Part shown: positions 15,405-24,947 of the stretch, one piece after another | Layout: each line of letters starts with the position of its first letter | How positions within the stretch are numbered: position 1 is the stretch's first letter | Origin: Tenacibaculum ovolyticum DSM 18103 | GTDB taxonomy: Bacteria > Bacteroidota > Bacteroidia > Flavobacteriales > Flavobacteriaceae | Assembly: GCF_000430545.1 (NCBI RefSeq) | Contig: NZ_AUMF01000008.1 | Location: 1 to 64,000, forward strand | Reading direction: 5' to 3' | Length of the DNA: 64,000 bases | Program-made: the position numbers and the translations under genes | Notes under the pieces: generated by a model | Seen by the model: only the letters and a program-made list of their open reading frames with translations | What the model was told of the DNA's origin: nothing | The model's database searches: none

Positions 15405-18400
15405 TTAAAAAGAAAGATTAAAACCAAAAGAAATAATTTTTGGTAATGGTTGTGCGTAAGAACTTCCTAAAGTTTCTGGATCAAAATAACCATTATAGTC
15501 AGCACCAAATACAAATAAGTTTCTTCCTGATAAATTAAAACTCAACCTTGATAAATTTATCTTTTCTAAATACTTAGCAGGTACATTATATCCTAGTTTA
15601 ATATTATTTATTCTTATGTATGAGATTTTCTCGACCCAAATATCTAAATCGTTATAAGTATTTCCTGTATCGTATTGATTATACCAATTGTAAACTAAAT
15701 CTGTTTCAAAACCAGGTGTTGTTGCCCCTATTAAAGAAGGGTAATTACCTGTACCCGCGTTTAAAACTTCTTTATTGTAATTATAAGTTGGACTTATTTG
15801 GGTTGGATGATACGTTGGGGTTCTCTTAATCGTTTGGTTTAAGTTAAAATTTGTAGCAATCGTTAAATTAAAATCTTTATACTGAAATTTATTAGTAAAA
15901 CCTCCTGTAAATTCTGGATCTCCATTCCCAACATAACTATATAAATTTCTATGCTCTTCTCTGGTTAGTTGACTACCATCAACCCCTTCTGTTAAGTTGT
16001 AAAAATCTACTGCTGTTACTTTTTTACCATCTTTCCAAAATAACGGTAACCCATTACTATCTAAACCTGCCGTTTTAATAGCAAAAATTGCATTAACTCC
16101 ATATCCTTTTAGTGATGGCTTAAAGTCATTATCTTTAATTTGAATTTCTTCTACTTTATTTTTATTTTGTGAGATATTAAAACTAGTTGTCCAACTAAAA
16201 TCATCTGTTGTTATATTTTTAGTATTTATAGCTAGTTCTATTCCTTTATTACTTAATGTTGCCCAATTAGTATTAATAAAATTAAAACCACTTTCTAAAG
16301 GAACTGACTGTAATCCTATTAAATCAGAACTTTTACGGTAATAGTAATCTGCTGATATATATACTTTGTTTTTAAATAACCCTAAATCAAAACCAATATT
16401 AGATGATATTGTTTTCTCCCAGCGTAAATCTTTATTAGGTGCATTAATAACAGTTATAGCTTCTTCTGTATTCCCTGGCAAAATGTTAACATTTTTATAA
16501 AAACCTGTTACAAATGGAGAGGTAGATTTATCTATATTTCCTTGAACCCCATATGATGTTCTAATTTTAAGTTCATTTATAAAATCAGAATCGAAAAAGC
16601 TTTCTTTAGTAACATCCCAAGAAGCCGATACTGACCACAGTGGTAAATATCTATATTTAGGATTAACACCAAATAGGTTAGACCCATCATACCTTAAACT
16701 TCCAAAGACAGTATATTTTCTATCATAAGTATATGATGCTGTACCAAAAAAAGATGCATATGCGTTTTCGTTTATACTCTCTCTATAAGGTTTAAACAAT
16801 GTATTTCCCAAAACTCTATCATCTGTAATTTCTGTTGTACTTAAAGTGTTAGAATTAAAACCAAAACCTTTAGTATGAATTTCAGTTCTTTTATCTTCTC
16901 TAAACTCCATCCCAACCATAGCGTCTATTTCATGAACACTATTTATAGTTTTATTATAGTTTAAGGTAGTTTTCCAATTATACTGAAAAGAATCACTATT
17001 CCAATTTTGAGTTATTCCTCCTTGAGGTAAAAAATAAGCATCATTACCATTTGTATCTAAATATCTAGATGCAAACCTATATTTTCGAGTGTAATAACTT
17101 TCTTGACCAGCAAATTTTTCGGTTTTATCAAAATCAAACTGCATACCTAATTGACTATAGAGAGTTAAACGGTTATTATACTTGTAGGTAATATCTATAA
17201 TAGGTTTTATAGAAAAAGTTGTAAGTTCTTGGTTCGTATTACTTCTTTCTTCCAGTGGATTATACAAAAAGTTTAAATCACTACGCTCAATTAAATCTAA
17301 ATCATAATTATAAGAACCATTACTATTTAATGGAGTAAAATAAGGATTTACTCTTCTTGAATAATATGCTGGATTAGTATTCGCATCAGCTCCTGTAATA
17401 TATGACTTGCTTTTATTTTTACTTGCAAAAACACTTACACCAACATTTAACTTGTTATTAATATCATAATCATTTTTAAATGTTATATTGTATCTATTTA
17501 ATCCTGTTCCTTTAGTACTCCCCTCTTCATCATAATAACCTAAAGAAAAATAATATCTCGATTTTTCATTTCCTCCAGAAATATTTAATCCATATTGTTG
17601 ATTTAACGCTGCTTGATATAATTTATCTCCCCAATTAGTATTTGAATCTCTTAAGTTATTAATTGCCTTTTGAGCTTGAGATACTATACCTGAAAAGCCA
17701 TTTGTTTGATAATTATCATATTCATTATAAAGTTGTAGTATGCGAGCAACTTCTCCTCTTTCTTTTTGATAATTTAAATCTGATCTACGAGCTAATTTTA
17801 ATTCAAAATCTACTTTTTCGCTGGCATTCATAAGATTTAACTTACTAAAATCTGGTTTTAAAGTTAAAAATGTGTTAGAATTAAAATTAATTCTCATAGC
17901 ACCTTCTTTCCCTTTTTTTGTTGTAATAACAATAACCCCATTAGCTGCTCTTGCTCCATAAATAGATGTTGCTGAAGCATCTTTTAAAATAGTAATATCT
18001 TTAATATCTTCTGGGTTAATACCTGCTATTGCATACGATCTTAAATTATCAATATTATCTTTATCATTAAAATCATTTGGAATATCATTTCCTTGTAAAG
18101 GAATTCCATCTAATACCCATAACGGATCTGATGAACCATTTAAAGTAGATGTACCTCTAATTTGAATTTTAGCAGGAGCTCCTGGACCTCCATTAGTAGG
18201 TTGAACAAATACTCCAGAAATCTCACCTGAAAGCATTTGATCAATATTAGCAGTACCTGAACGTTTAATATCATCTGCTTTAACCTTAGCAAAAGAAGAA
18301 GTTACTTTTCTTTTTTCAATTTTTTGATACCCAGTAACTATAATTTCTCCTAATATTTCTTCTTTTTCTTCTAACTTTATAATGAGGTCTCTACTTTTAC

Positions 18401-18713
18401 TCTCTACATTAATTTTTTGCGTTTCAAATCCTAAATATGAAATTATAATGTATTTAACTTCTTTTGGTGCATTAAATGTAAAATAACCATCAAAATCAGT
18501 AGTAGAACCAATCATTGATCCTTGAATTACATTATCAATATCTGTTTTATTTCCAATAATTCTTGTTGAAGCAAAAACGGTTACCCCTGGCAAAGGTTCA
18601 TTTCTAGGTCCATCTATAATGGTACCACTTATTATTTTTGTTTCTTTTTTTGTTTTTTGTGCAAAAACCGAAAATGATGTAAGAAATAGTAAGTAAATTA
18701 TTATTTTTCTCAT
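15405..18713 (-). CDS. SusC/RagA family TonB-linked outer membrane transporter
   Basis: 1102-aa outer-membrane TonB-dependent transporter. A signal peptide (ends SVFAQ) is followed by a carboxypeptidase-D-like domain (about 28-115), GEIIVTGYQKIEKRKV, then the plug domain with IQIRGTSTLNGSSDPLWVLD and SATSIYGARAANGVIVITTK. A 22-strand barrel ends with aromatic KIISFGFNLSF. It starts 2 bp after the metalloprotease stop and is followed closely by SusD, so the three genes are very likely one transcript. The long insert in the first domain (IDNVIQGSMIG) is mildly unusual. Confidence 0.95.
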   Translation of the reverse strand: MRKIIIYLLFLTSFSVFAQKTKKETKIISGTIIDGPRNEPLPGVTVFASTRIIGNKTDIDNVIQGSMIGSTTDFDGYFTFNAPKEVKYIIISYLGFETQKINVESKSRDLIIKLEEKEEILGEIIVTGYQKIEKRKVTSSFAKVKADDIKRSGTANIDQMLSGEISGVFVQPTNGGPGAPAKIQIRGTSTLNGSSDPLWVLDGIPLQGNDIPNDFNDKDNIDNLRSYAIAGINPEDIKDITILKDASATSIYGARAANGVIVITTKKGKEGAMRINFNSNTFLTLKPDFSKLNLMNASEKVDFELKLARRSDLNYQKERGEVARILQLYNEYDNYQTNGFSGIVSQAQKAINNLRDSNTNWGDKLYQAALNQQYGLNISGGNEKSRYYFSLGYYDEEGSTKGTGLNRYNITFKNDYDINNKLNVGVSVFASKNKSKSYITGADANTNPAYYSRRVNPYFTPLNSNGSYNYDLDLIERSDLNFLYNPLEERSNTNQELTTFSIKPIIDITYKYNNRLTLYSQLGMQFDFDKTEKFAGQESYYTRKYRFASRYLDTNGNDAYFLPQGGITQNWNSDSFQYNWKTTLNYNKTINSVHEIDAMVGMEFREDKRTEIHTKGFGFNSNTLSTTEITDDRVLGNTLFKPYRESINENAYASFFGTASYTYDRKYTVFGSLRYDGSNLFGVNPKYRYLPLWSVSASWDVTKESFFDSDFINELKIRTSYGVQGNIDKSTSPFVTGFYKNVNILPGNTEEAITVINAPNKDLRWEKTISSNIGFDLGLFKNKVYISADYYYRKSSDLIGLQSVPLESGFNFINTNWATLSNKGIELAINTKNITTDDFSWTTSFNISQNKNKVEEIQIKDNDFKPSLKGYGVNAIFAIKTAGLDSNGLPLFWKDGKKVTAVDFYNLTEGVDGSQLTREEHRNLYSYVGNGDPEFTGGFTNKFQYKDFNLTIATNFNLNQTIKRTPTYHPTQISPTYNYNKEVLNAGTGNYPSLIGATTPGFETDLVYNWYNQYDTGNTYNDLDIWVEKISYIRINNIKLGYNVPAKYLEKINLSRLSFNLSGRNLFVFGADYNGYFDPETLGSSYAQPLPKIISFGFNLSF

Positions 18714-18715
18714 AA

Positions 18716-21241
18716 TTATTGATTATTCAAATTATATTGTATTCTAGCTATAATATCGTTGTAATGATTCTTTGTTATTTGATCTCCTTTTTTTCTTTTC
18801 TTTTCTAACAATTTTAAAATTCGTTTTAGCTCTGCTCTTTTACTTGAACCTATATCTGAAACTCTAGGAATATATGTAAAGTGTACATTCTTAAATTTAT
18901 TACCCTCTATTGTTATACCTTTATTCCTTGTTTTTTTCAATAATTGATTCCTACCGACAGTTAAAACATCTATGTAATTTTTCTGTGTTATACGATCTAA
19001 CATATCTAAAGATTCATTATTAACTGTTTTCTTAAAAATAGTTTCAAATAGTCTATCAAATAAATATTCCTCTGAAAACGAAGTGCTTTTATCTAATGTT
19101 AAAGCGATATTTTCAGTTACCCTCATTAATCTATCTGTTTTCAATAAATGATACATCATGTTTGTTTGATAAACACGAAACATTGAAATTGAAGAATAAA
19201 AACGCTCTCCATCTGGTGCATCTCTAACAGGGTATACTTTATGAATTAGTTCGGGCACAAACAACCATTTTTGCGGTAAAATTGATTTTTTAATTATATA
19301 ATCAAGTGATTTTTTTTGAATAGATGTTGGTACTGGCACATAAGTATTTTTATTATCTCCATAAACTGTATTATTAATGTATATACCACCTATGTTAGCC
19401 ATAACATGGCTACTATATAACTGCCACTGATCTATTACTGCCTTATAAAGTTTAGATGCTTTATAATAATCCTCACCTTCTTGCTTTGTCCATTCTAAAA
19501 TATTAGGCACTATTCTTTTTAAATTTTTTATTCCGTACTCACTAGCTTTTACAGCATCATCCCCTAAATCTTCGCTCTGAGACCTAGGATCTATAACTTT
19601 ACTTTGCTGCTCTCCATAAAAATAAAGAGGGTTGTTTTCATGTTTCCTTATCCATTTATTTAAAATAGGTAGCTCTTCATGAGATGTTTTTGTACCCAAC
19701 CAACGGTACCCCCAATTAATAGCGTATTTATCGTATACTCCTATTTTTGGGCTTATTTCAGTAATATTATCTTCAGGTTGTGCTACATAATTGTAACGAG
19801 CATAATCCATTATAGACGGTGCTGTTCCCCCCATATTTTTAGTAAAGTTTGAAGATCTAAGTGAATCTACAGGATAACTAAACGATGCTCCCATATTGTG
19901 CTTTAATCCAAAAGTATGACCGACTTCATGAGATGAGACAAATCTAATTGACGCTCCCATAATTTCATCTGAAAAAGTATTGGCTCTTGCTTTAGGGTTT
20001 ATCGGTCCTGTTTGAACTCGAATCCATTGGTGTAAACCTTTCATTAAATTGTGCCACCAAATAATATCAGCTTCTAAAATTTCACCACTTCTTGGATCAA
20101 TAACAGATGGCCCCATAGCATTTTGTTTTTCTGAAGCCACGTAAGTTATAACTGAATAACGAACGTCGTCTGCATCAAAATCTTTATCTTTCTCTGTTAC
20201 TTCTTTAACTATAACAGCGTTTTTAAAACCAGCTTGTTCAAAAGCCTTGTTCCAATCAGAAACACCTTTTTTTATATATGATCTCCATTTTTGAGGCGTA
20301 GCAGGATCAATGTAATACACAATTTGTTTTTTAGGTATTACCAACTCTCCTTTTTTATACTTCTCTATATCTTCTTTTTTAGGAACTAACCTCCATCTAG
20401 TAATTAACTCACGGTGTTCTACTTCGTGCTGATTATCTGAGTAATAATCCATAGGCTTACTAAAATACCCAATTCTTTTATCTGCAAAACGCGGTTTCAT
20501 AATTTTTGACGGTAACAAAACTATATTCGTAGTTACTCCTATAGATAGTGGTAATGCAGCACTTTTGCCTTCGGTTACAGATGTTGTTAAAAGAGATTTT
20601 ACTACAATATTTTCATGAAACGTTTTTACTACTTCTATTTTAGATAATTTTGTTTTAATACTTCCTCCCAAACCTATATTAGCCAACAAATCATTAAAAC
20701 TTTTTTCTTTACCATTAAAAATCTTGTTTACTTTTATAAGTGCTGATGTTGAAGTTTTATTTTCAGACTCTATTTTAAATTCTTCAATAATAGATTCACC
20801 GAAGTTTTCTTCTACAGAAAGAGTTATCGCATTATTTTTGGGAGACTTCACTCTAGGATTTATTGTTTTAACCCATATTTTATTTGAAACGGTATCCTTA
20901 TAAAACCTAATTAATTTAGTTTCATAAGTCATTCCTTTATTCAACCCATGTCCATTTAACTCAAACGGTACTTTTGAAATTTTATTAACTATTAAAAAAT
21001 CTTTAGAAAATAAAGAATCAGGTATTTCAAAATAAATATCTTCTTTTAATTTAAATATATTAAATACTCCTGTTTTTTTATTTCCTTCTTTATTTAATTT
21101 AGAATATGATATTTTATTATTCTTTTTGATAGAATCTTTTTTTTCGTCTTCCTTTTGTGCAAAAACAGAAGTAGTTATGATTAAAAAAAGTAAGCTAATC
21201 GCTTTTAAATTAATATTATTTATTTGAGTGTGACTCTTCAT
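18716..21241 (-). CDS. Zinc-dependent metalloprotease (DUF5117-type)
   Basis: 841-aa secreted protein with an N-terminal signal peptide (ITTSVFAQ). The metzincin-like motif HEVGHTFGLKHN is at about residues 437-448, followed by SIMDYARYNYVAQ, the expected Met-turn. The N-terminal part (KLKEDIYFEIPDSLFSKDFL) and overall length match Bacteroidota zinc-dependent metalloproteases with DUF5118/DUF5117 domains. It is the first gene of the metalloprotease-SusC-SusD-lipoprotein operon and probably releases peptides for the transporter. Three AACTAGA motifs and a possible -7 box lie just upstream. Start ATG at 21241; MKSHTQINNI precedes a slightly long signal peptide. Confidence 0.85.
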   Translation of the reverse strand: MKSHTQINNINLKAISLLFLIITTSVFAQKEDEKKDSIKKNNKISYSKLNKEGNKKTGVFNIFKLKEDIYFEIPDSLFSKDFLIVNKISKVPFELNGHGLNKGMTYETKLIRFYKDTVSNKIWVKTINPRVKSPKNNAITLSVEENFGESIIEEFKIESENKTSTSALIKVNKIFNGKEKSFNDLLANIGLGGSIKTKLSKIEVVKTFHENIVVKSLLTTSVTEGKSAALPLSIGVTTNIVLLPSKIMKPRFADKRIGYFSKPMDYYSDNQHEVEHRELITRWRLVPKKEDIEKYKKGELVIPKKQIVYYIDPATPQKWRSYIKKGVSDWNKAFEQAGFKNAVIVKEVTEKDKDFDADDVRYSVITYVASEKQNAMGPSVIDPRSGEILEADIIWWHNLMKGLHQWIRVQTGPINPKARANTFSDEIMGASIRFVSSHEVGHTFGLKHNMGASFSYPVDSLRSSNFTKNMGGTAPSIMDYARYNYVAQPEDNITEISPKIGVYDKYAINWGYRWLGTKTSHEELPILNKWIRKHENNPLYFYGEQQSKVIDPRSQSEDLGDDAVKASEYGIKNLKRIVPNILEWTKQEGEDYYKASKLYKAVIDQWQLYSSHVMANIGGIYINNTVYGDNKNTYVPVPTSIQKKSLDYIIKKSILPQKWLFVPELIHKVYPVRDAPDGERFYSSISMFRVYQTNMMYHLLKTDRLMRVTENIALTLDKSTSFSEEYLFDRLFETIFKKTVNNESLDMLDRITQKNYIDVLTVGRNQLLKKTRNKGITIEGNKFKNVHFTYIPRVSDIGSSKRAELKRILKLLEKKRKKGDQITKNHYNDIIARIQYNLNNQ

Positions 21242-21249
21242 AAGTTTAT

Positions 21250-21307
21250 TCTAGTTAACAAAGAGTCAAAACTAGAAAAGAAGTCTATCTTTAAAAATTA
21301 AACTAGA
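21250..21307 (-). promoter_or_regulatory. Candidate LytTR operator: three AACTAGA motifs
   Basis: AACTAGA occurs at 21270-21276 and 21301-21307 in the same orientation, 31 bp apart, and inverted (TCTAGTT) at 21250-21256, 20 bp away. These distances are close to whole helical turns. The middle copy overlaps a minus-strand TAGTTTTG (-7-like, 21274-21267). The region separates a LytTR two-component system from the metalloprotease operon. Confidence 0.35.
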
Positions 21308-21338
21308 GTGAAGTCGTTTTTTCACGGAGTGAACTTTG

Positions 21339-22952
21339 TTATTTTGACAACAAAGGCAAGTAACACTTAAATTTTCCTTCAGAAACAATCGTTTTAAATG
21401 AATTTATACCATGAAATTCATAAAAATTATTCAAATAGCTTAATCCTATACTATGACTTATTTCCTTTTTATTTATTCTTGGATTGTAATAATTACTAAT
21501 TGTAATTATATCATCTTCAATTAAAACTTCAATAAGGAGCGGTTTTATTTTTGTAATCTTATTATGCTTAATAGCATTTTCTGCAAGCGTTTGTAAAGCT
21601 AAAAAAGGTATCTTTTTTAACAACACATTATCTGTATTCTGATAACTAATTTCTAAATTTATCTTATTATTAAATCTAATTTTATTTAAAAAGAAATATT
21701 GCTTTAAAAAATAAAGTTCTTCTTTAACTGTTGCAAAATTTGCATCTTTATCTTTTAATAAATACCTATAAACTTCTGATAATTTTAAAACAAATTCCTG
21801 AGATGTTTCTTTATCTACATCTATCAAGACATGTAAAGAATTTAGACTATTAAATAAAAAATGTGGGTTTAATTTTTTTCGTAATTGACTTAACTGCAGC
21901 TTTGCATTTTTTTGTTGATATTGCTCATTACTTATTGCTAGTTTTTGTTTTTCTTGCTCATATTTAAGCATTTTAAAATATTGATAGCGTAATTTATTTC
22001 TAGAAAACCCTAATATTAATATAAAAGAAAGCAATACTAAAAAACCAACCCATAATAAATATTGCTTTATATTATTTACAGATTCTTTTATAAAAATGTT
22101 AATAGGAAAACTTGTTATTGAAACTAATTGAGATTCACCTACATGTATAACATCATAATATCGTAACACCTCTAAATTTAAATACTCTGATACAGCAATT
22201 GTTTTTATTTGTTGACTATTTTTACCTTCTTTTTCTTCTAATTCCTTATAAATCTGATTTAAGGAAGTTTTATCAAAAAAAGAAGTTACTAATTTCCCTA
22301 TATATTTTGTTTCTGGGTGCAATAAACAAACTCCTTCTTTATTTGTTACAATAACATAACCTCCTTCTCCGTTGTGTTTTTGAGAAAAATAACTCCAATA
22401 TTTTAATAAATTAATATCATAACCAAAAACAATTACCGAACCATCTGGTATTCTGCATATCATAGTTTTTCTATAATATATTTTACCCTTTGAGCTTATG
22501 ACACTATCAAATACAAGCTTTTCACCATTTAAGGAATGGACTTTTTTAAATGTTTTTTTTTCAAACTCTTTATCTTTATCTCCAAAAAAAGATGAAAAAG
22601 TTACTTTATTTTCTTTTAAGAAATAAACAAAACTGGCATCAATATTATCTTCAAAAAAAGCTAATTCACTATTAAGTATTATTTTATTTTTAAGTTGATT
22701 TTCATCTAAATTATAGCTATTCTCAATAATTTTTCGAGTATCTGAAATAAATTTATTAAAATCATTAAAATCAAACTCTAAGATATTTTTCTTCTCCTTT
22801 GCATATTGTTTTATAACAACTTCAACTACATCCTCAGCTTCTGAAGTAATTTTATTGGTTATTAATCTATATCCTAAAAAAAATAATATTATTAATAAAA
22901 CACTAATTAATAAATAATATTTGTGCTCTCTTTTTTTTATTAAAAATTTCAT
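21339..22952 (-). CDS. LytS-like sensor histidine kinase with extracytoplasmic sensor domain
   Basis: 537 aa. Membrane helices at about 12-31 and 298-318 bracket a periplasmic sensor region of about 265 aa resembling a Cache domain. The cytoplasmic part has a coiled coil, the His_kinase phosphoacceptor box LNPHFLFNSLNSLHVL (His near 361), and an ATPase N-box LAENAIKHNKI near 455. The C-terminal ATPase part is short, as in LytS/YehU kinases. It lies 5 bp after its response-regulator gene and upstream of the metalloprotease-SusCD operon in the same direction, so it may sense the substrate of that system. Confidence 0.88.
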   Translation of the reverse strand: MKFLIKKREHKYYLLISVLLIILFFLGYRLITNKITSEAEDVVEVVIKQYAKEKKNILEFDFNDFNKFISDTRKIIENSYNLDENQLKNKIILNSELAFFEDNIDASFVYFLKENKVTFSSFFGDKDKEFEKKTFKKVHSLNGEKLVFDSVISSKGKIYYRKTMICRIPDGSVIVFGYDINLLKYWSYFSQKHNGEGGYVIVTNKEGVCLLHPETKYIGKLVTSFFDKTSLNQIYKELEEKEGKNSQQIKTIAVSEYLNLEVLRYYDVIHVGESQLVSITSFPINIFIKESVNNIKQYLLWVGFLVLLSFILILGFSRNKLRYQYFKMLKYEQEKQKLAISNEQYQQKNAKLQLSQLRKKLNPHFLFNSLNSLHVLIDVDKETSQEFVLKLSEVYRYLLKDKDANFATVKEELYFLKQYFFLNKIRFNNKINLEISYQNTDNVLLKKIPFLALQTLAENAIKHNKITKIKPLLIEVLIEDDIITISNYYNPRINKKEISHSIGLSYLNNFYEFHGINSFKTIVSEGKFKCYLPLLSK

Positions 22953-22957
22953 GAGAG

Positions 22958-23725
22958 TTAATTATCTAACCATTTTTTAAAGTCTTTAATCCTTTGAGCA
23001 CTAACCAATAATGTTTCTTCTACTTTTAAGTCGGGTGCTAGTTCAATTTTTATGCGATTATTACTATACTTTAATATATTTTTAATAGCTGAATGTTGAA
23101 TAATATATTTTCGATTTATTTTAAAAAAATACTTACTAGACAACTCTTCTTCTAAATTAGAAATTGTACCATCATAAAGATAACTCTCATTATTAAACGT
23201 ATATAGAAAAAGGTGTTTTCCTTGAGCCATAAAATAAGTAACGTCTTCTCTTTTTATTGAGATAGATAGATTTCCTTTTGATACTAAAAAACGTTCTTTT
23301 TCTTTTTCGTTCTGAATTTTAGTATTCATTTTCAGTAATAACTTTTCTAATTTATCGCTATAACTAGTATCTTTTTTAAGATTTATATATTTTTCTATTG
23401 CCTTATGAAGCAACTCTTCGTTATATGGTTTTAATAAATAATCAATTGCAAAAAATTGAAAAGATTTAATTGCATATTCATCAAAAGCTGTTGTGAAAAT
23501 TATAGGTGTTGAAATTTTTAATTTTTCAAAAATTTCAAAACTATATCCATCTCCAAGGTGAATATCACTAAAAATTAAATCGCAACTATTTTCTTTAAAC
23601 CATTCAATGGCTGTCTCTACACTTTCTAATCTTTTCTTTACAAAAACTGAAAAAGGACATTTCAACAATAATTTTTCTAAAGATAATGATGCCAAATCTT
23701 CATCTTCTATTATAACTACATTCAT
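22958..23725 (-). CDS. LytTR-family response regulator
   Basis: 255 aa. Receiver domain (1-120) with acidic residues in IIEDEDL, phosphorylatable Asp54 in FSDIHLGDG and the conserved TTAFDEYAIKSFQ and YLLKPY segments. The C-terminal LytTR DNA-binding domain (about 145-250) carries FLVSKGNLSISIKREDVTYF and the late KINRKYIIQH. First gene of the pair with the kinase. Likely target: the metalloprotease-SusCD operon just downstream. Confidence 0.93.
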   Translation of the reverse strand: MNVVIIEDEDLASLSLEKLLLKCPFSVFVKKRLESVETAIEWFKENSCDLIFSDIHLGDGYSFEIFEKLKISTPIIFTTAFDEYAIKSFQFFAIDYLLKPYNEELLHKAIEKYINLKKDTSYSDKLEKLLLKMNTKIQNEKEKERFLVSKGNLSISIKREDVTYFMAQGKHLFLYTFNNESYLYDGTISNLEEELSSKYFFKINRKYIIQHSAIKNILKYSNNRIKIELAPDLKVEETLLVSAQRIKDFKKWLDN

Positions 23726-23850
23726 TATTTTTAGACTTTTTTAAATGAGATTAGCTTCAAAAGTATTAAATTATTTTTTTATACTATTCAATAAATAACA
23801 TTTGCTAACATAATTATGGCAGTAAATAGTTATGAAAAATATTAAGTGAA

Positions 23851-24345
23851 CTACAAAATACGTTTTGCTTTTACAAACTCATTTTTCCAATAAGATTCTT
23901 TCATTGATGAAATAATAACACCCTTTGAAGTTGTAGAATGAATAAAAAATATCTCTCCGTTTTTTATTAAGGTTACCAAACCTACATGGTTTATTTCTCC
24001 TTGTAATCGAGCAATATTAAAGAATAATAAATCTCCTATTTTAACATTCTCTAAAAAAATTTCTTTTCCGTTGTTACTAATTTCACTTGATGATCGTGGT
24101 AATATAATTCCTATATTCTTAAATGAAGTACTTACTAAACCTGAACAATCCATCCCTTTTCTAGTAGATCCTCCTGCACGATATAAAACACCTTTATAAG
24201 AATTGGCAAATTCAATTAATTCTTCAATTTTAGGATTTGCTACTGTTTTTAAATTATTCTCAGGTTTTGATTTCTCATCCTTTTGGTTAAAAAAAAGAAA
24301 ACTTATAAAACCAATAATAATTAATAATAGTAGTTTTTTATCCAT
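23851..24345 (-). CDS. NlpC/P60 cell-wall hydrolase, membrane-anchored
   Basis: 164 aa. An N-terminal hydrophobic anchor (about 4-19) is followed by a papain-like NlpC/P60 domain cleaving peptide stems of peptidoglycan. Catalytic residues visible: Cys67 in GMDCSGLV, His in INHVGLVT (about 119) and the third His in FIHSTTSKGV (about 137). It starts 4 bp downstream of a paralogue with the same domain but a lipoprotein anchor, indicating a local duplication. Confidence 0.9.
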   Translation of the reverse strand: MDKKLLLLIIIGFISFLFFNQKDEKSKPENNLKTVANPKIEELIEFANSYKGVLYRAGGSTRKGMDCSGLVSTSFKNIGIILPRSSSEISNNGKEIFLENVKIGDLLFFNIARLQGEINHVGLVTLIKNGEIFFIHSTTSKGVIISSMKESYWKNEFVKAKRIL

Positions 24346-24349
24346 TTTA

Positions 24350-24865
24350 TTATAATATTCTTTTCGCCCTTACAAAGGCTTTTTTCCAATAATAAGTATG
24401 TAATGAGGTTACTATAACTCCTTTAGAACTGGTAGAATGTATAAAACGAATATCTTTATTTTTAACGGAAGTTACTAACCCAACGTGATTAACTCCCCCT
24501 CTTTTTCTAGAAGTTTTAAAAAACAATAAGTCTCCACGTTTTACTTTATTTAAAGAAATCTCATAACTTTTCGCATACATCTCACGAGATGATCTAGGTA
24601 TGCTAACATTACGTTGTTTAAAAGAAGTATAAATTAAACCAGAACAATCCATTCCTCTCTTTGTCATTCCTCCAAATTTATAAGGAACTCCTTTATAGGT
24701 TACTGCTGTCCAAACAATTTTATCTGCTATTGTAGGCTTGTTTGTTGAATTTGAAGGCTGCCCTATTTGTTTCCTTGGCTTCTTATAACCTGTTACATTT
24801 TTTGATGATCCACAAGAAACCATTACAAATGATATTATAAAAATAAAAACTATTTTTTTTACCAT
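24350..24865 (-). CDS. NlpC/P60 cell-wall hydrolase, lipoprotein
   Basis: 171 aa with lipobox cysteine 18 (FVMVSCGSSKN). NlpC/P60 domain with catalytic Cys74 in GMDCSGLI, His in VNHVGLVT and HSTSSKGVIV. Nearly collinear with the following gene (24345-23851), from which it differs mainly in the anchor. It sits downstream of lpxB across an 82-bp gap filled by a palindromic repeat, so it may be transcribed separately. Confidence 0.9.
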   Translation of the reverse strand: MVKKIVFIFIISFVMVSCGSSKNVTGYKKPRKQIGQPSNSTNKPTIADKIVWTAVTYKGVPYKFGGMTKRGMDCSGLIYTSFKQRNVSIPRSSREMYAKSYEISLNKVKRGDLLFFKTSRKRGGVNHVGLVTSVKNKDIRFIHSTSSKGVIVTSLHTYYWKKAFVRAKRIL

Positions 24866-24877
24866 GTTATTGTTAAA

Positions 24878-24933
24878 TCGAGCGTAGTCGAAATTTAATT
24901 ATACTATTTTTTATATCTCTCGACTACACTCGA
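24878..24933. repeat. Intergenic inverted repeat
   Basis: TCGAGCGTAGTCGA (24878-24891) and TCGACTACACTCGA (24920-24933) are 14-bp arms with one mismatch, separated by an AT-rich 28-bp loop. The sequence style (CTCGACTACGCTCGAG) is that of repeats I recall as scattered in flavobacterial genomes. It may act as a weak terminator between lpxB and the NlpC genes. Confidence 0.6.
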
Positions 24934-24947
24934 GAAGACACATATTA

